From Lampris incognitus (taxonomy: Eukaryota > Chordata > Actinopteri > Lampriformes > Lampridae): DNA of 64,000 bases. Location of the stretch: positions 1,833,121-1,897,120 of the forward strand of contig NC_079213.1 of NCBI RefSeq assembly GCF_029633865.1. The letters run 5' to 3'. Positions within the stretch are counted from its first letter, which is position 1, and each line of letters starts with the position of its first letter. A program made the position numbers and the translations under genes. The notes under the pieces were generated by a model. That model was not told the DNA's origin. It did no database searches and saw nothing but the letters and a program-made list of their open reading frames with translations. Positions 43,403-55,166 of this stretch are shown here, one piece after another.

Positions 43403-44578
43403 CCTGAAGCATGCCGGGTTGGACCTACTACTCGGAGACAGTCTCCACGGTATCACACTCGACCAACAACACTTCGGTGCTTGGGGCACTTGGTCAAGGA
43501 AAAGCTAAGAAGCGATTTAAATCATAATGCTGGCTTGCTAAGTTGTAAGTCCCCTCTAGCCCCTCAGACAAGCTACCCGTTAGCGTTAGCATTAGCTAGC
43601 AAACAGGAGAACTAAGTTAAACGTGGAGACACTACAAGGCCTGCGAAACTGGGGTTCGGCGTGATTTATTGAAGCCATTCATTAATAGTTTATTCTGCTG
43701 CCACCAGTCATGTTAATGCTAATGTCAAAAGGCATGGTTGGCAGTGACTTGAGTAGCCTATAGTAGCCTATAGTAGCCTATAGTAGCCTATAGTAGCCTA
43801 TAGTAGCCATAGACATATGTCTGAAAGACTTAAAACTCGAAATGTCTTTATTCACAGCTTCAGTATTTTCATGTTGCTTCTTCTCCCGGAGCAGACCACA
43901 GACCCTTTTTCACATATCCATAGACCATTAAAAAGGTTTTCAGGTTTTCAGCTCAGTAGATTGAAGCTGCATTTGGTATGCTGAAATTATTGTATTTTTA
44001 TTATTTTTTTGCTTTTTTGCTCCAGATCCGAAGACTGCACAGAAGCGGTTCTCTGTTGAAGCAGTATTGAGCTGTTTACGTCCTCATGTTAACAAGTTAA
44101 CCAGCTTAATCAAAGACTTGATACTGAAGTTCTGCGGTTGCTCTCAACAATTTGAATAAAATTGCACAAAACCTCATGTCCATGTTTTAGTTTTCAGTTG
44201 AACAAAACGGAATTATGAGAAATTGAGAACTACATACATGCAGGATTAAAATGTATATGGTTTTATATAGGTTACATTATCCATTACATAATCCATGACA
44301 GAAAACTGAAAATTGTACAAATACCAATAAATTGTGAACTTCTGATGTGACAGATTCTAAATTGGAATCAACTGATACAGTATATTTTGGCCCTCATCCT
44401 ACTCTCATATTAATGAGAAAGTGTTGTTTTTCACCTTATTTGGCAAAGTAAAGAAACAATGACGACATGTTGTCTAAAAGAAAAACTCATGGCAGCATGG
44501 TTATGACTTTAGGATAGTCTCTCTTCAGGAAAATGTACCAGGGCACAAAATAGATCTATGCCATGATCTCCACCCTCT
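43403..44578. other. Unassigned region with a 12-bp repeat
   Basis: A TAGTAGCCTATA unit repeats five to six times at 43749-43808. The rest is AT-rich with no recognised gene. GTTAGCGTTAGCATTAGC lies at 43580-43597. Confidence 0.5.
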
Positions 44579-46378
44579 TCAAATGGATCGAAGGTCTGTT
44601 TGAAGGATATCCATAGCTGTGTCACTGAAAGTCATGTTAATGGCTGGAACAACAACAGTATTGTTTGTCTCCAACAAAGGTAACGGTCCGTTCTCATCAA
44701 TACCAAAATCACTGTCGACTTCAAAAACACCATCAACGGCTGGGTTATGCGTTCCTATATTGTTGCCAACACCCCTTCGCCACACTTGAAGAGGAGTGTG
44801 TCCCCTTTGTGTAGAAAGACCATGGTTGGTCCATTGTAAGTTCCTGAACTCATTCACTGCCCTTTGGATTCTTGGCAAGTAGATAAAATGAAGGCCAAAT
44901 AAATGGAGCTCAGAAAGCGAGTCTACTACACCCTGCTCTTCCATGAAGTGGAAAAGATTAACAGAGTGGTATGATACTACCCGATTCAGCTCTGCCCATA
45001 AGCGCTCAGTCCTTTGACTATGTATACTGACCTGAAACATTAATAACACTACGCCTGTTCAATCCTCTCCTGACAAGCATGAAACGGGCAACACCGGTGT
45101 TTTCCACACCGTGATCACATCTCATCCTTGCGGGTAATCCAAAATCATGGACACCATTTATAAACAGTTGCAGAACACTAGAGGCTCCGTTGTTGTCCAG
45201 ACAAGCAAGGTATACGACAAGCCATCAACACAGCCATGCATCACCATTCTCCACCTCACAAGCTTGTGGTTTTCATCGATGTGCCTGAGAGGAGCTGAGA
45301 TGAGTGGTGTAAGTTCCGTGTTAGACCCACATGTTGCTTTCATGAGGTGAAGTGCAGAAATATTTCAGACATGCTCACACATTAAAAAACAGTGAAACAG
45401 AAACTGTCCATGCTATCTTTCTATCCTGAAGTTTCTTCTGAACGACGCCCATTGAAATTATGCCACAGACTTCTACTGACTGGAATTAAAATGTGTAATG
45501 TGTGTAATGTAAAAACTGAACAATTCATCAGTTAATTCGTTTAGCCATAATCCCTATTGGTCAGTTACACAATAACTTACAAGCAACAGGATTTACCCAC
45601 TGTTATTCTGTAATAAATTCACTTACCATAATTGATTGGGGGTATGAACACTGTAAACCCGTCGACGTATTGCATGACGTCGCCTGACAGACCGCCCAAT
45701 GGGGTCAACTTCTTGCATACTCTGTCTTACACGCCACTGTTGAATGCGTAAGCCGCAAGACCTCAAGCTCCCATGCACATAACTTTCACCTGCATTTGGG
45801 GTGTGCTGCAGAATGTCCTTAACAACTTGGTTTAGGCCCTCATTTGATAGTGCAGTATACATCAATGGCTGAACTCCGAGACACTGTCTGTGCCTGTAAA
45901 GAGTCCGACGGCGTATCCCTAAGCATTCCGCAATGCCTCGCCAGTTCATTCCAAGGGACACTAAATGAGTGATCTGCTCCTCTGAAATGCTGTATCGAGG
46001 TCTGCCTTGAAGGCCAGCCAAGACAGTTGGAGGTACTAAAGCGTCACTGTTCTCAGCCCTAGATCTTTGCCTGGTTTCACAAGTAGTCAGCAAGAAATGA
46101 AGACATTCATACAAAGACTCAAGTGCATTGACAATTTCCCTATTCCTTGGATCTTCAACAAATCTTAAGATGGACAGAAATGCAGATACAGTTCCAGTAT
46201 AATTGTGAAGATCTCTATCCAGCCTCTCATGAACTAAAGCATCAGGCGTTTCTCTTTGCATTGCCTCAATACATTGTAGGACACTGCCAAAGAAACGTCT
46301 AATGTAATTTTCATCAATACTTACTGTAAAAAAGAAAGATTCAACGAGAAAAGCAAGGAGGATTAGACGTAATAGCAT
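44579..46378 (-). pseudogene. DDE integrase-like transposon gene, intron-split and frame-broken
   Basis: The first part (about 46323-45627) has a charged N-terminal region, the helix-turn-helix-like stretch ISEEQITHLVSLGMNWRGIAECLGIRRRTLYRH, then MQEVDPIGRSVRRRHAIRRRV ending NQL-W at TATG|GTAAGT. A second part begins after CTCCTCTCAG at 45284 and completes the Trp ([21 protein letters not shown]), holding the first catalytic Asp. The frame then shifts, and the shifted frame reads [17 protein letters not shown] and MRCDHGVENTG (second Asp). A further break lies near 45040. The last part (45039-44579) has SQRTERLWAELNRV with the catalytic Glu, then LHLFGLHFIYLPRIQRAVNEF and HTPLQVWRRG. The residues MLLRLILLAFLV at 46378 are probably intron read-through before a TTTCTTTTTTACAG acceptor. 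The family is a fish/invertebrate integrase-core type; the name is unknown to me. Confidence 0.68.
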
Positions 46379-46622
46379 GATTGTAGCTCTTCCACTACAA
46401 TATAACTGTATAAGTTTACACTGCAGAGCTTGAGAGCGACTTCCTGGTTTAGGACTTCCTGTGCCAGTAAAAGTAAGCTGATATGGTAGTTCCTCTCCAA
46501 AGCAAAATTATGAGTTTGAGTGGTTTAAGTCTGTATTTGGTGCGTTTAAATGATTGTGATTTAGAGTACTTTATTAACTTTATTATTTAAGATAGATTTT
46601 CTCTAATTTCCTGTGCAAGTGT
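46379..46622. other. No recognised feature
   Basis: Unique sequence upstream of the integrase-like gene (on its strand). Confidence 0.4.
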
Positions 46623-49600
46623 AAAGTATGTATGTGAGAGTGAGAATGTATGTATGTGAGAGAGAGAACATATGTATGTGAGAGTGAGAATGTATGTATG
46701 TGAGAGAGAGAATATATGTATGTGAGAGAGAAAATAGGTATGTGAGAGTGAGAATGTATGTATGTGAGAGAGAGAATGTATGTATGTGAGAGAGAGAATA
46801 TATGTATGTGAGAGAGAGAATATATGTATGTGAGAGAGAGAATATATGTATGTGAGAGAGAGAATGTATGTATGTGAGAGTGAGAATGTATGTATGTGAG
46901 AGAGAGAATATATGTATGTGAGAGAGAGAATGTATGTATGTGAGAGAGAGAATGTATGTATGTGAGAGACAGAATGTATGTATGTGAGAGAGAGAATGTA
47001 TGTATGTGAGAGAGAGAATATATGTATGTGAGAGAGAGAATGTATGTATGTGAGAGAGAGAATATATGTATGTGAGAGAGAGAATATATGTATGTGAGAG
47101 AGAGAATCTATGTATGTGAGAGAGAGAATGTATGTATATGTGAGAGAGAGAATATATGTATGTGAGAGAGAGAATATATGTATGTGAAGGAGAGAATATA
47201 TGTATGTGAGAGAGAGAATATATGTATGTGAGAGAGAGAATATATGTATATGAGAGAGAGAACATAGGTATATGAGAGTGAGAATATAGGTGTGTGAGAG
47301 GGGAATGTATGTATGTGAGAGGAGAATGTATGTATGTGAGAGAGAGAATATATGTTTGTGAGAGAGAGAATATATGTATGTGGGAGGAGAATGTATGTAT
47401 GTGGGAGGAGAATGTATGTATGTGAGAGTGAGAATATATGTATGTGAGAGTGAGAATGTATGTATGTGAGAGAGAGAATGTATGTATGTGAGAGTGAGAA
47501 TATATGTATGTGAGAGAGAGAATGTATGTATGTGAGAGAGAGAATATATGTATGTGAGAGAGAGAATGTATGTATGTGAGAGAGAGAATGTATGTATGTG
47601 AGAGAGAGAATGTATGTATGTGAGAGAGAGAATGTATGTATGTGAGAGAGAGAATGTATGTATGTGAGAGAGAGAATATATGTATGTGAGAGAGAGAATA
47701 TATGTATGTGAGAGAGAGAATGTACGTATGTGGGAGGAGAATGTATGTATGTGAGAGAGAGAATATAGGTGTGTGAGAGAGAGAACATAGGTATATGAGA
47801 GAGAGAATATATGTATATGAGAGAGAGAATGTATGTATGTGAGAGAGAGAATGTATGTATGTGAGAGAGAGAATATATGTATGTGAGAGAGAGAATATAT
47901 GTATGTGAGGGAGAGAATGTATGTATGTGAGAGAGAGAATGTATGTATGTGAGAGAGAGAATATATGTATGTGAGAGAGAGAACATAGGTATATGAGAGT
48001 GAGAATATATGTATGTGAGAGAGAGAATGTATGTATGTGAGAGAGAGAATATATGTATGTGAGAGAGAATATATGTATGTGAGAGGAGAATGTATGTACG
48101 TATGTGAGAGTGAGAATATATGTATGTGAGAGAGAGAATATATGTATGTGAGAGAGAGAACATAGGTATATGAGAGTGAGAATATATGTATGTGAGAGAG
48201 AGAATGTATGTATGTGAGAGAGAGAATATATGTATGTGAGAGAGAATATATGTATGTGAGAGGAGAATGTATGTATGTGAGAGAGAGAATATATGTATGT
48301 GAGAGAGAGAATATATGTATGTGAGGGAGAGAATGTATGTACGTGAGAGAGAGAATATATGTATGTGAGAGTGAGAATGTATGTATATGAGAGTGAGAAT
48401 ATATGTGTGTGAGTGACAATATAGGTATATGAGAGTGAGAATATATGTATGTGAGAGGAGAATGTATGTATATGAGAGTGAGAATATATGTGTGTGAGTG
48501 ACAATATAGGTATATGAGAGTGAGAATATATGTATGTGAGAGAGAGAATGTATGTATATGAGAGTGAGAATATATGTGTGTGAGTGAGAATATAGGTATA
48601 TGAGAGTGAGAATATATGTATGTGAGAGGAGAATGTATGTATGTGAGAGAGAGAATATATGTGTGTGAGAGAGAATATATGTGTGTGAGAGTGAGAATGT
48701 ATGTGTGTCGGTGAGAATATAGGTATATGAGAGTGAGAATATAGGTGTGTGAGAGGAGAATGTATGTATGTGGGAGGAGAATGTATGTATGTGAGAGGAG
48801 AATATATGTATGTGAGAGAGAGAATGTATGTATGTGAGAGAGAGAATGTATGTATGTGAGAGAGAGAATGCATGTATGTGAGAGGAGAATGTATGTATGT
48901 GAGAGTGAGAATATAGGTGTGTGAGAGGAGAATGTATGTATGTGAGAGAGAGAATGTATGTATGTGAGAGAGAGAATGTATGTATGTGAGAGAGAGAATG
49001 TATGTATGTGAGAGGAGAATGTATGTATGTGAGAGTGAGAATATATGTATGTGAGAGAGAGAATGTATGTATGTGAGAGTGAGAATATAGGTGTGTGAGA
49101 GGAGAATGTATGTATGTGAGAGAGAGAATGTATGTATGTGAGAGAGAGAATATATGTATGTGAGAGAGAGAATGTATGTATGTGAGAGGAGAATGTATGT
49201 ATGTGAGAGAGAGAATGTATGTATGTGAGAGTGAGAATATATGTATGTGAGAGAGAGAATGTATGTATGTGAGAGTGAGAATGTATGTATGTGAGAGAGA
49301 GAATATATGTATGTGAGAGAGAGAATATATGTATGTGGGAGGAGATTGTATGTATGTGAGAGAGAGAATATAGGTGTCTGAGAGAGAGAACATAGGTATA
49401 TGAGAGAGAGAATATATGTATATGAGAGAGAGAACATAGGTATATGAGAGTGAGAATATAGGTGTGTGAGAGAGAGAATGTATGTATGTGAGAGAGAGAA
49501 TATAGGTGTGTGAGAGAGAGAATGTATGTATGTGAGAGAGAGAATATAGGTGTGTGAGAGAGAGAATATAGGTGTGTGAGAGAGAGAATATAGGTGTGTG

Positions 49601-49722
49601 AGAGAGAGAATGTATGTATGTGAGAGAGAGAATATATGTATGTGAGAGAGAGAATATATATGTATATGAGAGAGAGAACATAGGTATATGAGAGTGAGAA
49701 TATAGGTGTGTGAGAGGAGAAT
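46623..49722. repeat. 22-bp minisatellite, about 140 copies
   Basis: The unit TGTATGTATGTGAGAGAGAGAA recurs for 3.1 kb, with variants GAGAGTGAGAA, GAGAGGAGAA, TATAGGTGTGTG, ACATAGGTATATG and TGTGGGAGGAG. All three minus frames are open for most of its length, which yields the longest ORFs of the window (up to 1065 codons of HTYILSLTYIHS). They are purely repeat-derived. Confidence 0.96.
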
Positions 49723-51744
49723 ACCTGTATAGGAAAGTGCCAGAATGAAATCAGGCCTGAACGGCCCCTCATACATTCACCCATCCTGTGTGTTGTGCGT
49801 CTTCTTCCTTTCTTTTTGTGTGCTTTTGTACATTGCAGTGGAGCTCCTCACTCTTTAATGTTTTTTTTTCCAACCAACCATCAGAAGACTTTCAAGCCAC
49901 AGTATGTTTGTGGAAAAGCATATGAAGCCTAACTAAAGGTTATTGAGCCGTCTGCATCTCTCGGGTGAGGTGGACCGAGGCAAAGCCGCCCAGCAGGGAG
50001 CAGAGAGGGGTTTGGTTGACGAGGTCTCTTCACATTAGCTTCCCGTGAACAAGTGCTCAACAGAAACGCTGCTCCGGGACGTGTGGATCTAGTAGTTGGT
50101 GATGGAAGGTAAGCTCATATATTTACTGGCCAGCACAGCTTCCCGTATCTTGGCGATGACTGACTGCATGAAAAGACATTTGACTGATGTCTGCATGGGG
50201 GTTATTTGAAAGTGAAACTGAGCAAACGGAGGAAATGTCAAGCCGACATAAAGCTAATTGGACTAAAAAGCAAGTCTCTCCTTGAAACCAAGTTTATTTT
50301 TCAAACTTCATCGCTCTAAGCAGCATATATGCTGGTTTTATGTCATTATGGTTTGTTGAATTCATGATTTATGGGGCTAGACAAATGGGACGGACTTGAC
50401 GTGACTGTCCCCTGTAGTTAGATGTTAGTGGGTGAGAAAGCTCCTGAGTCAGCAGTCAGACAGTAAAGCTGTGTGTTGTCTTGCCTTCTGTCTCAAGACA
50501 AAGAGACGGAAGCCATCTTCTTTTAAATCAGAAAGACGCAAACTGGCACAGGAAAGAGAAGTAACAGCCAAGACACAGAAAGCTGCAGCGGGAGTGTGGA
50601 AAGTGTGGTCAGCGATGAAGTGATGGAGGGAACCTGTCGGCGGAGGTCTCCCGAGTACATGTGGTGAAAGGGAAAAGCCTGACACACAACACGGTGGTGC
50701 CAAGGCGGAGACAGTGTTGGCGGATTTGTCTGGTGAGGAATGTGAGTGGACGCCCCGTCACCGGAGGATGAAACCAGTTTTATCCTCTGGACAAAATAAG
50801 AACAACTCTAACTGAAACTAAAGGGCAGGAGGTGGTTGGTTACCACTGAACAGGTCTCCCCGGAGAGTTGAGAACGTTTGCCAGGTCTGTGGCCCGGCTG
50901 AGGGAGGAAGAGGGGCTTTTAGTCACCAGGAGGTTTCCCCGCTCGAGAAGATCATGCCGAGGAGACTCAAATCCCAACTCACTGATTCCCGAGACAAGGG
51001 ACAACACATGTCCGTCCTACACCCAAAAGTCTTCTTTGCATTAAAAATCAAGAAATGAATAATAATAACAACACTTTAAAATGTAAATCCGAAGGATGTC
51101 TGTATACTTATGAAATTAATTTCATATATTTTTAAACTATTTCATTAGAATTTGTCAAAATGCAGGCTGTGTTAAACCCGAAAGTACAAGTTAGCCTGTC
51201 CTCAGCAAGGAGTCACAATGTCAAACTGCCAAAAAAGTGTTTAAAATGCTACAAATGCATAAATATACATATCACATGACATGAATGATTAAATAAGACA
51301 TCACATAACACATAAAGTGAACTTTAAATGAGTTTTTTCATAAAAAACTGCCTACTAAAGTTGTATCCTCACTTTCCATCAACTACTCCTGAATAAATCA
51401 GGCAATGTTATGGTCAGCTATAACCATGAGGACCCCTTTACACCTTCCTGCTATTGGTGTATACCACAGTGGGACACTTGGTCTGCTAAGTTCTCCGTTT
51501 TATGAAATTTTAAACTAACAGCGTTGCTGTCAGTGCAGTCACAGCTCCGATGTGTCCACCCCGTCGTCCCACTGAGCTGGTCTGAGTCAGGAGCTGTGGG
51601 GTAAATGTGGACATTCTGCCCCAGGGTACTTAGAGAGACCTGGCAACTGGGGCAGAGACAAAGGGCTCCATTGTCTCAGGCATGGGTAAGATGGAGAGAC
51701 GGTTCATTTGTCCACTCCGTCAGACATTAACCCCGTCAGCTTTT
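49723..51744. other. Unique region, no recognised gene
   Basis: About 2 kb of mostly unique sequence. ATGGAAGGTAAG at about 50102-50113 resembles a tiny first exon with a donor, but nothing downstream supports it. A short plus ORF at 50432-50623 has a Lys/Arg-rich middle and is not recognised. Confidence 0.4.
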
Positions 51745-51916
51745 ATGCCTGACGGAGTGGACATCTGACGGAGTGGACATCTGACGGAGTGGACATCTGA
51801 CGGAGTGGACGTCTGACGGAGTTGACGTCTGACGGAGTGGACATCTGACGGAGTGGAGTTGACGTCTGACGGAGTGGACATCTGACGGAGTGGACATCTG
51901 ACGGAGTGGACATTTA
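51745..51916. repeat. 16-bp minisatellite
   Basis: The unit TCTGACGGAGTGGACA recurs about ten times, with one longer unit containing GGAGTTGACG. Confidence 0.93.
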
Positions 51917-52054
51917 AGTTGATGGAGATGACAAGTACTCCCAACAACTCTTCATACGACGGAGCCATGTTGTGGATCACAGCCCCACATGTCCACATAA
52001 GACAAGGCTGGAACCATGGCTGTGGTCTGTACTGCAGGCAAGCATGGCTAGAAA
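51917..52054. other. Short unique spacer
   Basis: No recognised gene between two minisatellites. Confidence 0.4.
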
Positions 52055-53362
52055 GAGGCTGCCAGGGGGAGAGCAAGGACAGGGGAGCAGGGGGTAACAA
52101 GGACAGAGGAACAGGGGGTAACAAAGACAGAGAAGCAGGGGGTAACAAAGACAGAGGAGAGGGGGGTAACAAAGACAGAGGAACAGGGGGTAACAAAGAC
52201 AGAGGAACAGGGGGTAACAAAGACAGAGGAGAGGGGGTAACAAAGACAGGGGAGAGGGGGTAACAAAGACAGGGGAGAGGGGGTAACAAAGACAGGGGAC
52301 CAGGGGGTAACAAAGACAGAGGAGAGGGGGGTAACAAAGACAGGGGACCAGGGGGTAACAAAGACAGGGGACCAGGGGGTAACAAAGACAGAGGAGAGGG
52401 GGTAACAAAGACAGGGGAGAGGGGGTAACAAAGACAGAGGAGAGGGGGTAACAAAGACAGAGGAGAGGGGGGTAACAAAGACAGAGGACCAGGGGGTAAC
52501 AAAGACAGAGGAGAGGGGGTAACAAAGACAGAGAAGAGGTGGGTAACAAAGACAGGGGACCAGGGGGTAACAAAGACAGAGGAGAGGGGGTAACAAAGAC
52601 AGAGGAGAGGGGGTAACAAAGACAGAGGAGAGGGGGTAACAAAGACAGGGGAGAGGGGGTAACAAAGACAGGGGACCAGGGGGTAACAAAGACAGAGGAG
52701 AGGGGGTAACAAAGACAGAGGAGAGGGGGTAACAAAGACAGAGGAGAGGGGGTAACAAAGACAGGGGAGAGGGGGTAACAAAGACAGGGGACCAGGGGGT
52801 AACAAAGACAGAGGAGAGGGGGTAACAAAGACAGAGGAGAGGGGGTAACAAAGACAGGGGACCAGGGGGTAACAAAGACAGAGGAGAGGGGGGTAACAAA
52901 GACAGAGGAGAGGGGGGTAACAAAGACAGAGGAGAGGGGGTAACAAAGACAGAGGAGAGGGGGTAACAAAGACAGGGGACCAGGGGGTAACAAAGACAGA
53001 GGAGAGGGGGTAACAAAGACAGGGGACCAGGGGGTAACAAAGACAGAGGAGAGGGGGTAACAAAGACAGAGGAGAGGGGGTAACAAAGACAGGGGACCAG
53101 GGGGTAACAAAGACAGAGGAGAGGGGTTAACAAAGACAGGGGAGAGGGGGTAACAAAGACAGGGGACCAGGGGGTAACAAAGACAGAGGACCAGGGGGTA
53201 ACAAAGACAGGGGAGAGGGGGTAACAAAGACAGAGGAGAGGGGGTAACAAAGACAGGGGAGAGGGGGTAACAAAGACTGAGAAGAGGTGGGTAACAAAGA
53301 CAGGGGACCAGGGGGTAACAAAGACAGGGGACCAGGGGGTAACAAAGACAGAGGAGAGGGAA
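52055..53362. repeat. 21-22-bp G-rich minisatellite, about 60 copies
   Basis: The unit GGGGGTAACAAAGACAGAGGA plus GA, or with ACCA in place of GAGA, repeats for 1.3 kb. Each unit has a G5-G6 run, so the purine-rich strand can form quadruplexes. Open minus frames (SLLPPLLCLCYP) are artefacts. Confidence 0.95.
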
Positions 53363-53899
53363 ACTAAACAGTGACCCGGACAGCGGAAGTGAGAGTCTAA
53401 GGGAGGAAAGACCAAGGTGGAAGACGAGGATTCTAGACCAGAAAGTGGGACAATGGGAGTATTGGGACCAACGGAGCAGGGGCATCAGAGAAGGTGCCGG
53501 AGGGATGCTCAGAAAGGGGTTAGAAAGTGCAGGCTAAGCCGAATGCAGCGCAGCAGGTAGACACACCACCACCACCCCCCACATAGTCCACCAGACCCGA
53601 GTACCGAAGAGCCGAGTGTAAGCAGACGGGCTCTTGCCGGTGGCAGGGAGAGAAGAGAAACCAGGAAAAGGCATTCAAGGGGAATAAAGGCGCTGAAAGA
53701 GAAAATGAAAAAGATAACGAAACAGCGAAACCGTCTGAGAAAGCAAGAATGGTGAAAAAAGAAGGCTGAAATACTTGAAAAATCAAATGACAATGAAAGA
53801 AGAAGAGATAAAGCATAACTAGACTCTGCACAGACAGAAAGTGAGAGGACGGTATCAGGAAGCTGACGTAGAGATCCTAACATCAAGAGAGCTCTTCTC
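53363..53899. other. Possible N-terminal part of the ORF at 53900
   Basis: Plus-strand sequence near 53690-53800 reads Lys/Glu/Arg-rich coiled-coil-like peptide in broken frames (for example LKEKMKKITKQRNRLRKQEW). This would suit the N terminus of the family to which 53900-54457 belongs. Stops interrupt it. Confidence 0.4.
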
Positions 53900-54457
53900 T
53901 TGCACAATGTTCACTGCCAAGAAATTAACATGACAAATCAAACTCCAAACAAATCAGCTCATCCACAACTGACACCATCAGGCACGATTCTGAAGACATA
54001 TCGTCTTCTCCATAAGACCCCCCAGCTGGGTTTGACTTACAAGTTAACGAGTGACATGAAACAGACAGCACAGAAAGAGACAGCGCTTCTCCCGGGTGTC
54101 AGCCAGACCGCTCAGGAGTTCCTCGTGAACTCTTCCCACATGACAACAGCTAAAACTGACACCATCCTAAGGGACAAGGTTAGACACCAGCGAATGGTTC
54201 TGACCGACTCTCTGATCACCCTCCACACTCAGTTCATCAGCAGGAACCCAGCTGTGGAGCTCAGCTGCTCTTCCTCCGGTGCTCTGCGGCCCTTCTGTGG
54301 TGCAGCACCAGAGGCCCGGGACCGGAAGACACGTCTCTCTCGGCACCATGGGAATGCAGACTTAATGCTGCAGCTTCTAAGGTCAGTCAGCGAGTGTTGT
54401 AAAGTCGACCAAACTAGAGGAGAGCTTTCAGTTTGTCTGTTGCTCTGCAGCAAGTGA
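53900..54457 (+). pseudogene. C-terminal part of a transposon-associated basic coiled-coil protein
   Basis: The ORF has 185 codons, not necessarily starting at its first ATG. The core reads TAQEFLVNSSHMTTAKTDTI, then RDKVRHQRMVLTDSLITLHTQF and SSGALRPFCGAAPEARDRKT with RHHGNADLMLQLL. This order (a GKK/K-rich segment, QRR.LLD.I..LH..F, then L.RPF, DR.TC.C..H.N) is that of a multicopy fish protein family I have seen as uncharacterised ORFs. The cysteine expected after DRKT is replaced by Arg, and the chain ends early at a stop. The role is unknown. Confidence 0.45.
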
Positions 54458-54659
54458 GGCCTGCCTTCCTCGCACCAGTTTACGGTGCTTAAAGGAACAC
54501 ACGGTTCTGCCCAGAGCAAGGGGGCAGAACCGTGTACTGTCTGGGTTGTCTTGCACCCACACCAGCTCCTTCCCCTGACACCCTGCAGTCGCTTAACCTA
54601 AAGAAGCCAAATCAGATGACCGAGTCCAAACGTGTAAAAGTTCCGCTAAGTGGGTTGTT
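54458..54659. other. No recognised feature
   Basis: Contains a short inverted pair: the ACACGGTTCTGCC segment at 54499-54512 and its complement GGCAGAACCGTGT at 54523-54535. Confidence 0.4.
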
Positions 54660-54728
54660 ATTATGGTAATGATAATGATGATGATGATGATGATGATGAT
54701 AGTGACGATGATGATGATGATGAGAGTG
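54660..54728. repeat. (GAT)n microsatellite
   Basis: TGATGATGATGATGATGATG runs, with one GTGACGATG interruption. Confidence 0.93.
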
Positions 54729-54959
54729 TGAGAGGAGGTGTGAAGAAGAGAGGGAGGGGGCCGTTGGCAGCTACTGTGGAAGATGCTGCCAGCGGGGTTG
54801 TGATGGAGACAGAGACCTCGGAGCCGTGATACCACATCCTACCCGTCCTGCACCGGGCAGACTGCACAAGTCGGGAACCACGGTGACAGCACAGCGTACT
54901 CGCCAGCTGTGCAGCTAGTGGTACTTTGTGTTGTACTTTGTGTGTCACTGTCTGGCAGT

Positions 54960-55166
54960 GTTGTAGTTGAGTCACTAAACCTCGAGTCCGAGTCGAGTCT
55001 CGAGTCCCCAGAGTCCGAGTCCCCAAAAGAAGAGTCCGAGTCCGAGTCAAGTCCCTATGACCTGAGTCCGAGTCATCAGGGTTGAGCCTGAGTCCAGTTC
55101 CAAGATGGGCTCCGGTGCTCCACTCTGGCACCATAAACAAGCCGACACACAAACAAGGACGGTCTA
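54960..55166. repeat. GAGTC-rich degenerate repeat
   Basis: CGAGTCCGAGTCGAGTCTCG and similar motifs occur densely and recur inside the adjacent 218-bp satellite. They may be the seed from which that satellite unit grew. Confidence 0.7.

Noticed and set aside
37690-43489. Many 73-199-codon minus ORFs with HRLHTSYCWPGHCCYS
   Set aside because: All are the 94/95-bp satellite; ORF length depends only on the local mix of 94- and 95-bp units.
46587-49784. ORFs of 857 to 1065 codons on the minus strand
   Set aside because: They are read-through of the 22-bp array, which has no stop in any minus frame; composition is only HTYILS-type peptides and no flanking domain exists.
51720-53485. Minus-strand ORFs of about 450-500 codons rich in LLPPLLCLCYP
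   Set aside because: Pure translation of the G-rich 21-22-bp minisatellite.
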